This document shows, in pieces, positions 47,663 to 55,598 of a stretch of DNA of 64,000 bases (its first letter is position 1; each line of letters opens with the position of its first letter). A model generated the notes under the pieces. That model saw only the letters and a program-made list of their open reading frames with translations. It was not told the DNA's origin and made no database searches. The position numbers and the translations under genes were made by a program. This stretch comes from Clostridium omnivorum. Lineage in GTDB: Bacteria; Bacillota; Clostridia; Clostridiales; Clostridiaceae. The stretch is taken from contig NZ_BRXR01000001.1 in the NCBI RefSeq assembly GCF_026012015.1, forward strand, positions 1,396,001-1,460,000. The letters are read 5' to 3'.

Positions 47663-48253
47663 ATGCCAAAGATAATAAGTAATGTTGACATAACTATAAA
47701 AAACTGTGCCATGGAATTGTTCTCTGAGCTTAGCTATACCAATGTTGATATGAGAATGATATCTAAAAAGTCTGGTGTGGCTGTTGGAACTCTATATAAT
47801 TACTATAAAAATAAAAAGCAGCTTTATCTAGCCATTCTCAAAGAAAGCTGGAAAAATACCTTTGAAAAACTTGATATTATAAACCAGGCTACTGTCTCCT
47901 ATAAAGAAAAGCTTAGAAAATTTATAAGCATACTATATGAAGATATAGAGGGAAGAAATGGCTTAGGTAAAGCTTTATTAGACAAATCAATACTTGAGTT
48001 AAAGGACGATAAGGAAATAGATGAATTAAAAAACAGCTTGTTATTAAGACTAGAGAACCTTTTTAGCGGCTATGAGAAGCCAGAACACTTAAGCAAATGC
48101 TCATCTATCGATATCAGATTAGCTGAATGCTTATTAGTATCTACATTAACAATGCTAGAACTTCATCCAAATGATAAAGAAAATAATATTAACTTTTTAG
48201 TAGAGTTTATAAGTTTATCTGTTAAAAACAATGTAAAAGGAGATAAAGTTTAA
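47663..48253 (+). CDS. TetR-family transcriptional regulator
   Basis: 196-aa regulator. The N-terminal TetR helix-turn-helix shows KKSGVAVGTLYNYYKNKKQLY (about 40-60), followed by a helical ligand domain. AAGAGGTG precedes the ATG. Its stop overlaps the TauE start by one base, so it likely represses this exporter in response to an unknown ligand. Confidence 0.92.
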   Translation: MPKIISNVDITIKNCAMELFSELSYTNVDMRMISKKSGVAVGTLYNYYKNKKQLYLAILKESWKNTFEKLDIINQATVSYKEKLRKFISILYEDIEGRNGLGKALLDKSILELKDDKEIDELKNSLLLRLENLFSGYEKPEHLSKCSSIDIRLAECLLVSTLTMLELHPNDKENNINFLVEFISLSVKNNVKGDKV

Positions 48254-49044
48254 TGAATTTAATTTTTTATTTATTAGCAATAGCTACAGGTGTTGTAACT
48301 GGTGGTATAACAAGTCTTATAGGTGCTAGTGGGGTTATGATTATAGTTCCTATTCTAACTATGCTGTTTAAACTTAATGTTCATACCGCAATAGGTACAA
48401 GTCTTTTTGTAGATGTTATAGCTTCTCTAACTGTAGCTTATTCTTATTATAAGAATGGAAATATAGAGCTTAAATCAGGTATTTGGATAGCTCTAACCTC
48501 TATTATTGGAGCTCAACTAGGTGCTCTATTTGCAAGCAAAATGGGAGAGGGCAACCTTTCCACCAGCTTTGGAGTGGTTCTAATTATTGCAGGCCTCTCA
48601 ATGCTGCGTAAGAGCTATAAAGAGAAAAAAGATCCTTCAGACTCAGTAAGCGGCTTTATTCAGTTTAAGGCAGAATGGCAAAAAATATTAGCAGCTTTGA
48701 TTATAGGACTTGGCATAGGAGTATTAAGCGGAATATTTGGAGCCGGCGGTGGAGTTATGATCCTCCTAGCATTAATAATATTAATGTCTTTCCCACTTCA
48801 TAAGGCTATAGGTACTTCTACTCTTATAATGGCTATAACTGCTCTTTCCTCAACTGTGGGTTATGCTGCTAGAGGCAACATAGATATTCTATTAGGTATA
48901 ATATTGTCAGTAGGAGCAGTGCTGGGTGGAGTTCTAGGTTCTCGATATGCAAACAAGGTTAATGAAAAAACCTTGCAGAGAGTAGTTGGTATATGTTTTA
49001 TGTCTATGGGTGTGATTATGACTATAATCGAAATAATAAAATAG
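48253..49044 (+). CDS. TauE/SafE-family membrane exporter
   Basis: 263-aa protein with about eight hydrophobic segments and the duplicated GxxxGxxxSLIGAS / GIFGAGGG motifs of the TauE/SafE family, which move sulfite, sulfoacetate or other anions. Translationally coupled to the TetR gene (TAATG). Substrate unknown. Confidence 0.9.
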   Translation: MNLIFYLLAIATGVVTGGITSLIGASGVMIIVPILTMLFKLNVHTAIGTSLFVDVIASLTVAYSYYKNGNIELKSGIWIALTSIIGAQLGALFASKMGEGNLSTSFGVVLIIAGLSMLRKSYKEKKDPSDSVSGFIQFKAEWQKILAALIIGLGIGVLSGIFGAGGGVMILLALIILMSFPLHKAIGTSTLIMAITALSSTVGYAARGNIDILLGIILSVGAVLGGVLGSRYANKVNEKTLQRVVGICFMSMGVIMTIIEIIK

Positions 49045-49055
49045 TATTGTCTGCA

Positions 49056-49090
49056 AATAAAAGTGGCTTATACTTTAAGCCACTTTTATT
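49056..49090 (+). terminator. Terminator, TauE/amylase intergenic
   Basis: 15-bp perfect stem (49056-49070 with 49076-49090), loop 5 nt, with the T-rich run inside the stem's 3' arm. Convergent genes flank it, so it may work both ways. Confidence 0.7.
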
Positions 49091-49151
49091 AACCAATATG
49101 AGTAAGTTGCAAAATTTTCACAGTTTTATAATGTTTTAAATTAAAAATTTT

Positions 49152-50444
49152 CTAAACAGCTTCAAAAATCATCGCTTTGTTCAGAAGCTTTAATCTTCCA
49201 TCTTTAACACTAATTATTGTATTATCTACAAGGTTTGTATATTCTCCATCCTCTACTTTTATAATTATATCTCCCTGAGCTTTACCTACATTGAATACCC
49301 CAATAAGCTTTTTACTTTCCATTTTATATGATGCAACAACTACATCCTTATCTTCATCTGCATAAATTTCATAAAAACCCTTTGCCATAATTTCCTTTTT
49401 CTTTATTGTTCCAAGAGCTTTTAGTAAACTTACAAAGTCCTCTTTCATGCTCTTCCAGTTAACTTTATCAATTTCAAACAAGCTTGGAGTATTAGAATCC
49501 TGGGCTTCCTGACCTGCATATAATAATGTACATCCCTTTTGGAAATACATAAAACCTGTCCAAATTCTTAATGTTTCTTCATCCTCAATAAGTTTTTTTG
49601 CCCTTGGCTGATCGTGATTTTCTAAGAATCTTAGTTTTACATAATTATTTGGATAGATTGACTCTTGAATAGCTACTCTTTTAATATAATCTTTAAGAGA
49701 CAGCTTACCATTTAAGTATCCTAAGTATTCATCATTGACATCATAATCATAAGCCATGTCAAAAGCCTGATATATTTCACTATCAGACAATCCTACAAAG
49801 CCATTTTCTCTCATTAATAATAAGAAGCTTGGATGAACACTTTCAGATAACCATATGGCATTTGGATTTATCTTAGCAACCTCTTCTCTAGCCTTAAGCC
49901 AAAAATCTAATGGCACAAGTGATGCAACATCACATCTAAAGCCATCCACTCCAAGACTTGTCCAATATTTAAGTGTTTCAATTTGATAATTCCATAATTC
50001 TTTATTGTTGTAGTCTAGGTCTACGATATCAGTCCAGTCACCAACTTTGTTCCCCATATTTCCGTTTGGCTTTTTATAAAAAAATTCTGGATGATTTTCT
50101 ACTAGCCATGAATCTGGCGAGGTATGGTTGTAAACTACATCTATAATACACTTCATTCCTAGCGCATGTATTTTACTGATTACTAACTTAAAATCTTCTA
50201 GTGTACCATATTCAGGATTTACCTCTCTATAATTTTTTATTGCGTATGGGCAGCCAAGAGTACCCTTTTTATTTTTTACTCCAATAGGATGAATTGGCAT
50301 AAACCATACAATATCAGTTCCTAAGGATTTTATTCTCTCTAAATCAGCTTCAACATCTTTAAAAGTACCGTTATTCCCATGATTTCTTACATACACAGAA
50401 TACATAATTTGGTTTCTTAATTTTACATCAGTGTTTTTAGCCAT
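49152..50444 (-). CDS. Alpha-amylase family glycosidase (GH13)
   Basis: Cytoplasmic GH13 enzyme of about 430 aa. DVVYNHTSPD, VDGFRCDVAS (nucleophile Asp), IWLSESVH (acid/base Glu) and LENHDQ (transition-state Asp) are the four classical regions. The small C-terminal beta domain is present and no signal peptide is seen, so it probably acts on imported maltodextrins. The start is ATG 50444 behind AAGGGGTGG; the open frame upstream lacks a ribosome site. A MalR-like palindrome lies 26 bp upstream. Confidence 0.92.
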   Translation of the reverse strand: MAKNTDVKLRNQIMYSVYVRNHGNNGTFKDVEADLERIKSLGTDIVWFMPIHPIGVKNKKGTLGCPYAIKNYREVNPEYGTLEDFKLVISKIHALGMKCIIDVVYNHTSPDSWLVENHPEFFYKKPNGNMGNKVGDWTDIVDLDYNNKELWNYQIETLKYWTSLGVDGFRCDVASLVPLDFWLKAREEVAKINPNAIWLSESVHPSFLLLMRENGFVGLSDSEIYQAFDMAYDYDVNDEYLGYLNGKLSLKDYIKRVAIQESIYPNNYVKLRFLENHDQPRAKKLIEDEETLRIWTGFMYFQKGCTLLYAGQEAQDSNTPSLFEIDKVNWKSMKEDFVSLLKALGTIKKKEIMAKGFYEIYADEDKDVVVASYKMESKKLIGVFNVGKAQGDIIIKVEDGEYTNLVDNTIISVKDGRLKLLNKAMIFEAV

Positions 50445-50469
50445 AATACCACCCCTTAACATCATATAC

Positions 50470-50487
50470 TGTGCAAACGAGTGCACA
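50470..50487 (-). promoter_or_regulatory. LacI/MalR-type operator upstream of the amylase
   Basis: An 18-bp palindrome TGTGCA-N6-TGCACA whose left part GTGCAAACG resembles MalR/LacI-family sites of Firmicutes. No lacI-type gene is in this window, so the regulator would act in trans. Confidence 0.55.
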
Positions 50488-50566
50488 ACTTGGTAAAAAA
50501 AATAGAACAACTATTTTATACTTATTGTACTTCAAGTAGCTGCTCCCGTAAAGATTTTTTTATGAT

Positions 50567-51187
50567 CTATTCATCTAAGGTTCTACCAAATATTCTTGCC
50601 ATTGCTCCATCTGCCCTTATGTTTAGCGGCACAATAAATATTTCAAAGTCCATTAACTCCTCTAATCTTTCTAAATTAACTAGATTTTCTCCAATAAATA
50701 TGCCGCTATTCAGCAACATTTTATGTATATCAAAAGGATACATATCTGGTGATGGCAAGTCTACGCAAACAGCCTTTACTTTTTTTCTTATTAATAACTC
50801 TGCAAAGGCCTTTGTCATTACAGGGTGTTTATCAAAATAATCTTCACTATGAAAGTTCTTTGAGTGCCCTGTATTTATTGCCACAATGCACCCTTCATTA
50901 ATCAATTCCTCATACCCATTTTCATAGTCAATTATATCTACATCCTTACAATTTATTAAAACCCCTTTTCCTATTAAATTATCAAGTTTTATATCAGAAA
51001 TATACAGCTTGCTATTAGTCATATGCATTGGCCCATCTAGATGTGTTCCTATATGCATGCCTGTCTCAAATCTATGATTACAATAGCCATCCTTTTCAAA
51101 ACTCTTTATTTCTTGAAGCTTCACCAAATCATCTCCAGGATATACAGGCATCATACTAGTTATTTCCATAGTCAAATCTATTATCAT
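50567..51187 (-). CDS. Cyclase-family metal-dependent hydrolase (kynurenine formamidase-like)
   Basis: 206-aa protein of the Cyclase (PF04199-type) fold. HIGTHLDGPMH (about 47-57) is the HxGTHxD metal motif, and PVYPGDD precedes it. Relatives hydrolyse formylkynurenine, cyclic imides or isatin. No tryptophan-degradation genes are near, so the substrate is undefined. AGGGAG precedes the ATG. Confidence 0.88.
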   Translation of the reverse strand: MIIDLTMEITSMMPVYPGDDLVKLQEIKSFEKDGYCNHRFETGMHIGTHLDGPMHMTNSKLYISDIKLDNLIGKGVLINCKDVDIIDYENGYEELINEGCIVAINTGHSKNFHSEDYFDKHPVMTKAFAELLIRKKVKAVCVDLPSPDMYPFDIHKMLLNSGIFIGENLVNLERLEELMDFEIFIVPLNIRADGAMARIFGRTLDE

Positions 51188-51387
51188 TTTGATTACATCT
51201 CCCTAAATCAAAACATATTTTCTTTCTACTTTCTCGTAACTCTTCTAATACAATACCACATTATTACAAACTATGTAATATCATTTATATTTGCTTTTAC
51301 TTGTATTATATGCTATTATATAAACAGTTACATAAATATGCTTATATTTCAATATTGTGTAACAAAATTATATAAATTAATAATACT

Positions 51388-51464
51388 TCTCTTATCTTTA
51401 ATTGATGAGAGATCGGATTTAATAAGCAAAGTTAGCTGCGGCTAACCTTGCTTATTATTTTTTT
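51388..51464 (+). promoter_or_regulatory. Leader with two hairpins and an intrinsic terminator upstream of the MFS gene
   Basis: Hairpin 51388-51396/51404-51412 (9 bp, one G-U), then a strong terminator: 51420-51429 and 51431-51436 pair with 51441-51446 and 51448-51457 around a TGCG loop, followed by T7. It ends 37 nt before the exporter start, so read-through or a switch is needed for expression from an upstream promoter. No long leader ORF was identified. Confidence 0.65.
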
Positions 51465-51500
51465 GCACCCAACTAATATATTTTAGGAGGTATGAATATT

Positions 51501-52775
51501 ATGGAAAAAGATCTTGAATTAACATCTAATAGCCTAGTTTCAATGGACAAATTGGAAAAAAATACTGATTTAAAAGAAAAACTTTGGAATAAAGATTTTG
51601 TGCTGCTGCTTCAAGGACAAATAGTATCTGTATTTGGTGACAATATTTACGACATGGCTCTTCGTTTTTGGATTCTTGTTAATACTGGCTCCATCACATT
51701 AATGGGAATACTTATGACATCCACTATTATTCCAAGTATTTTTATTTCTCCTCTAGCAGGAACTTTTATAGATAGGCATGATAGAAGAAAAATATTAATT
51801 GCTGCTGATATTCTTAGAGGTATCTCAATACTTATTATTGGACTTCTTGCACTTAAAGGGCATTTACAAGTATGGATGATATTAATATCAGGAATTATTA
51901 TGGGATTATGCAGTTCCTTTTTTAACCCTTCAATTGATTCATCTATACCTGATATTATTCCAAAGTCTAAAATACTAAAAGGAACTTCTATTTTTTCTTT
52001 AGCAAGTACCGGAAATGAAATAGTCGGAAATGCATTTGGTGGCTTTTTAGTTCAAATGTTAGGTGCCCCAATATTATTTATTTTTAATGGTCTAAGTTTT
52101 CTATTTTCAGCCTTTTGTACAGGGTTTGCGAAAATCCCCACTATTCCACAGGAAGCTAAAAATATAAGCTTTTTTAACGATTTAAAACTGGGTATGAATT
52201 TTGTTAAAAAGTCAAAAGGTCTTAAGAGTCTCTTAATCACTATGTGCTTCTTTAACTTCTGTGCTTCCATGTCAATGACCTTAACAATGCCTTGGTTTAG
52301 ATCAAATAATTCTCTTGGAATTGGTTTTTATGGAATAGCAATGGCTATTAACACCTTTGGTATGTTTTTAGGTTTTACATATTTATCAATAATAGAGATA
52401 AAAAGAGAAAAGAGATTTTTTGCGCTAATTGCTAGTGGTAGTATACTTTCAATTACCATGATAATCTATTCATTAACATTAAACTTATATTTAATATCTG
52501 TTATGTTCTTTGTAGACGGGTTTTGTATAGCAGTGCTAAGCTCTATAATCCAATCAAGCATACAGCTATTTGTACCTTCAAATATCAGATCAAAAGTATT
52601 TGCCTTTAAAAATACCCTAGCCTCAGCTCTGATGCCTTTAGGAATGATTCTAGCTGGTATCCTTGGTGAAAAGCTAAGAATGAATATGATCATTTGCGCA
52701 GATTATATAGCATTTCTATTGCTGTTTGCCTATCTTTCAACCCTATCTAGTGTTAAGAAAATCGTTAATTTATAA
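51501..52775 (+). CDS. Major facilitator superfamily transporter (MFS_3-type, drug-efflux-like)
   Basis: About 424 aa with twelve hydrophobic segments. A short cytoplasmic N-terminus is followed by the MFS loop motif GTFIDRHDRRK after helix 2. Resembles macrolide/multidrug efflux relatives. The start is ATG 51501, 9 nt after AGGAGGT; the ATG at 51492 abuts that site. Preceded by a terminator leader that suggests inducible read-through. Substrate is not identifiable from sequence. Confidence 0.9.
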   Translation: MEKDLELTSNSLVSMDKLEKNTDLKEKLWNKDFVLLLQGQIVSVFGDNIYDMALRFWILVNTGSITLMGILMTSTIIPSIFISPLAGTFIDRHDRRKILIAADILRGISILIIGLLALKGHLQVWMILISGIIMGLCSSFFNPSIDSSIPDIIPKSKILKGTSIFSLASTGNEIVGNAFGGFLVQMLGAPILFIFNGLSFLFSAFCTGFAKIPTIPQEAKNISFFNDLKLGMNFVKKSKGLKSLLITMCFFNFCASMSMTLTMPWFRSNNSLGIGFYGIAMAINTFGMFLGFTYLSIIEIKREKRFFALIASGSILSITMIIYSLTLNLYLISVMFFVDGFCIAVLSSIIQSSIQLFVPSNIRSKVFAFKNTLASALMPLGMILAGILGEKLRMNMIICADYIAFLLLFAYLSTLSSVKKIVNL

Positions 52776-52790
52776 TCACCTAGAATGGCT

Positions 52791-52819
52791 AAAGGCGCCA
52801 GCAATCTGCCAGCGCCTTC
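52791..52819 (+). terminator. Possible terminator after the MFS gene
   Basis: GC-rich stem AAGGCGC/GCGCCTT with an internal mismatch pair and a poor T tract (TCTCTACTTC). Weak candidate. Confidence 0.4.
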
Positions 52820-52914
52820 TCTACTTCTATTATAAATAAATATGGTTTAAAATACTCTTCTTACGGCTACAAAGTCAGACCTATCAAGAGGAGATACTTT
52901 TACAACATCACCAG

Positions 52915-53859
52915 TTATACACTAGTTTCTAAATAATCCTCTTCTGATTTTTTAACACTAGGCATTTTCCACAGGATTAACATTCCTAGTGCCATTACTA
53001 TAGTAGTTAAAATACCCGCCTCAGGCCCAAAAGTTCCGCCAGTTAAGATATTATCTTTCATAGCACTAAGATTAAATAGCCCCTTAATATTTAATCCACT
53101 TACATTGAAACCATATATACAGCCTTGAAAATAGTTCCAGGCTATATGATAGCCAATTGGCATCCATAAATTATTAGTTTTAACATACATATATCCAAAT
53201 AATACTCCAAGCAATATTATATTTATTAGCCCTAGTGGTTTTACATTAGGATTTAATAAATGTAAGGCTGAAAATAATATTGAAGATAGTATTATAGACA
53301 GCCAAGGTTTTTTCATTTGGTTAAATGCAGTTATGCAATATCCTCTTGATAGCAGTTCTTCTTTAATTCCTACCATTATGAAAACTATTAACCCTAGCCA
53401 TATGTCCTTTGAGAAATTAAGACTGCTTAAATTTTCAACTGTAATATTCTTAGTCCCAAGTAATACAAAGAATATTACAGACATAGATATAAGTCCAAGC
53501 AATAATCCGAAAATGAGTTCTTTACACCCTTTTTTAACTGATATCAAACCTATATCTTTGAATTTCTTTTTATCCACATGCTTTAAAAATATAAAAAGAG
53601 TTAAAAACATACATATAAAACTTATAGTATTGGTAAATAAAAAGCCGTAGGTACTTTTTTGCATAAAATCATATAGCTTATTACTAACCTCAGTAGTGCT
53701 TAGTGCTGACCCCTTACTACTGGCCATAATGTATATAGAACTTATTATTCCAAATACAAACATGGGAATAAACTCCATGATAGAGCTTAGTGAAATTACT
53801 CCAGCAATTTTCCAGCCTGATCTTACCTCATTACTTTTGTTTTTAAACACATTTGCCAT
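52915..53859 (-). CDS. CPBP-family intramembrane metalloprotease
   Basis: 314-aa polytopic protein (about seven to eight hydrophobic helices) with the Abi/CPBP motifs: GIKEELLSRGY (EExxxR, about 165-175), FSALHLLNP (His) and HIAWNYFQG. Family members are prenyl-type proteases or bacteriocin self-immunity proteins. GGGGGG lies before the ATG. No bacteriocin gene is adjacent, so a role in self-immunity is not supported. Confidence 0.9.
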   Translation of the reverse strand: MANVFKNKSNEVRSGWKIAGVISLSSIMEFIPMFVFGIISSIYIMASSKGSALSTTEVSNKLYDFMQKSTYGFLFTNTISFICMFLTLFIFLKHVDKKKFKDIGLISVKKGCKELIFGLLLGLISMSVIFFVLLGTKNITVENLSSLNFSKDIWLGLIVFIMVGIKEELLSRGYCITAFNQMKKPWLSIILSSILFSALHLLNPNVKPLGLINIILLGVLFGYMYVKTNNLWMPIGYHIAWNYFQGCIYGFNVSGLNIKGLFNLSAMKDNILTGGTFGPEAGILTTIVMALGMLILWKMPSVKKSEEDYLETSV

Positions 53860-53972
53860 AAAATCCCCCCTTTTAGTTAAATTCTAAATGTTACCATTTA
53901 TGTAAAACAACTTACATTTTATATTTTAACATTATTCCAATTGCTGTTAAACAAAAAAATATAATTTAACAC

Positions 53973-54006
53973 AAAAAAATTACCATTCATGTGATATGAA
54001 CGGTAA
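53973..54006 (-). terminator. Terminator of coaD
   Basis: 11-bp stem with one G-U (53980-53990 with 53996-54006), then seven T on the minus strand. Confidence 0.82.
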
Positions 54007-54030
54007 TAATGATTTTTTGTTATTTTCTAT

Positions 54031-54501
54031 TTAGCTAAGTTTTATAGCTTCAATTACTGGAGCCGGAACATATTGAGATATATCTCTTCCATATTTGTAT
54101 AGTTCCATAACCATTGAGGAGCTAACATGGCTTAAATATCCCGCTCTGATATAAATAGTCTTTAACCCAAAAGATTCATTTATTTTTGCAAGATTTTCTT
54201 CGTATTCATAGTCAATTCCATTCCTTATTCCACGAATTAAGTATTTAGTATGTTCTTTTTCTGCTAAATCTGCAATTAAACCATCAAACTTTATTACTTG
54301 GATTTTTAGGCCAAAGTCTAATTCATTAACTGACTTCTGAATTCCTTTGAGCATTAGGTCTGAGTTAATTCTACGCCTTTTATCAGGATTGTCAGCAATT
54401 GCAACAATTATTTTATCAAATAAGCAGCTTGCTTCCTTTAACACACTTAAGTGTCCAATAGTAAAGGGATCGAAAGAACCCGCATATATAGCTGTTGTCA
54501 T
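54031..54501 (-). CDS. coaD: Phosphopantetheine adenylyltransferase
   Basis: Penultimate step of CoA synthesis: 4'-phosphopantetheine plus ATP to dephospho-CoA. 156 aa, with the nucleotidyl-transferase motif GSFDPFTIGH (about 8-17) and the RGIRNGIDYEYE and SSSMVMEL segments. GAAAGGAG is 9 nt before the ATG. An unusual leader with repeated ribosome-site segments precedes it. Confidence 0.97.
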   Translation of the reverse strand: MTTAIYAGSFDPFTIGHLSVLKEASCLFDKIIVAIADNPDKRRRINSDLMLKGIQKSVNELDFGLKIQVIKFDGLIADLAEKEHTKYLIRGIRNGIDYEYEENLAKINESFGLKTIYIRAGYLSHVSSSMVMELYKYGRDISQYVPAPVIEAIKLS

Positions 54502-54507
54502 TTTTTT

Positions 54508-54622
54508 CTCCTTTCAGTCGAAACACTGGGTAACTTATTCGTGCTGGTTCCCACCAGCAAGTTACCCGTAAATGTCCATTTAGGACATTTACCTCCTTTC
54601 AGTCGAACAACTGAGTTACTCA
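54508..54622 (-). repeat. Duplicated ribosome-site segment and nested hairpins in the coaD leader
   Basis: Two copies of a 30-bp unit (54508-54537 and 54593-54622; 25 of 30 match, first 15 identical), 85 bp apart, each containing a CAGT/ACTG mini-hairpin and the GAAAGGAG ribosome site. Between them are a stem 54528-54536/54559-54567 enclosing 54543-54548/54553-54558, and a stem 54571-54578/54584-54591. The upstream copy heads a two-codon ORF (ATG TCC TAA). Confidence 0.7.
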
Positions 54623-54782
54623 TTTATGTAAAGCAACAATTTTCTAGTATATTGTATATTATAGATGATAATTTATAGCATTTCCACCTTCTAGTCTAAT
54701 TTCAATTTATATTTTAAAAATAAATTTAACTTATTACACATATTTATAAATATAAAAAATTATGGTTAGGAGTGTGCTATGT

Positions 54783-55505
54783 ATGTTAGATAAAAGTAAT
54801 CATATACCTCTCTACATTCAAATCAGAGATGAAATAATGAAAAAAATAAAACAAGGCTGCTACAAAATAGATTCTAAAATTCCTACTGAGAAGGACCTGA
54901 TGCTTCAATATAATGTTGGACGAGCCACTGTTAGGGAAGCTATATCACAGCTTGTAAATGAGGGCTATTTATATAAAAAGCAAGGAATAGGTACTTTTGT
55001 AGCACGTAATAAGGTTTCATCAGGCTTTGAGCCCCTTATTAGTCTTACCTATTCATTAAAAGCCAAGGGTTTTCTTGAGAAAAACTTATTAATGGAGAAA
55101 AAACTGATTACTCCAGATAAAAAATTACTGCATAAGCTAAAGTGGAAAAATGCAGCTCCTTGCTTTTATATTAGGAGAATACGATATGTTGATAATAACC
55201 CAATAGCATTAGAAACTTCCTACTTCCATAAAAGCTTTGAGGAGCAAAGCGCCTCCTTTGATTTAACAGGCTCCATCGCTAAGATTATAATCCAAGATTT
55301 AAAAAAAGATATAACCAAAATTGAACAAACTATCATATCCAGAGCTGCTTCAATCTCCGAAAGAGTTGAACTAAATCTCAAGAAAAATGAATTAGTGCTT
55401 GATATGGAACGATGGGTATATGTTAATGGTATTAAGGAATGTTTTTTCTATATTAATTTTGTAGCCCCTTGGAACATCTATTCCTTTTCTCTAGCTAGTA
55501 TGTAA
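54783..55505 (+). CDS. GntR-family (HutC/UTRA) regulator of the downstream operon
   Basis: About 240 aa. N-terminal winged helix (RATVREAISQL near 45-55) and a C-terminal UTRA ligand domain. The start is ATG 54783, ten nucleotides after AGGAG; the in-frame ATG at 54762 has no ribosome site. It is adjacent, in the same direction, to the GlpA-like operon and probably senses a phosphorylated or polyol ligand. Confidence 0.9.
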   Translation: MLDKSNHIPLYIQIRDEIMKKIKQGCYKIDSKIPTEKDLMLQYNVGRATVREAISQLVNEGYLYKKQGIGTFVARNKVSSGFEPLISLTYSLKAKGFLEKNLLMEKKLITPDKKLLHKLKWKNAAPCFYIRRIRYVDNNPIALETSYFHKSFEEQSASFDLTGSIAKIIIQDLKKDITKIEQTIISRAASISERVELNLKKNELVLDMERWVYVNGIKECFFYINFVAPWNIYSFSLASM

Positions 55506-55547
55506 TTTATTTTTCTAAATAAATACTATTATTGTATTCTGCAAGCA

Positions 55548-55571
55548 TATAATACATTAAGATGTCCGGAC
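55548..55571 (+). promoter_or_regulatory. Promoter -10 and GTCCGGAC palindrome before the GlpA-like gene
   Basis: TATAAT at 55548-55553 without a convincing -35, then the 8-bp palindrome GTCCGGAC (55564-55571) near the expected transcription start. This GC-rich palindrome stands out in an AT-rich gap and may be the UTRA-regulator site. Confidence 0.5.
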
Positions 55572-55598
55572 GACCATATAACTTAAAAGGAGCAGTAT

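Noticed and set aside
52915-53859. Bacteriocin-immunity system based on the CPBP gene
   Set aside because: No small double-glycine peptide, processing transporter or modification gene is adjacent.
54451-54678. 75-codon plus-strand frame across the coaD leader
   Set aside because: It is antisense to coaD and its ribosome-site repeats, with no ribosome site or recognisable product; the hairpins explain the region better.
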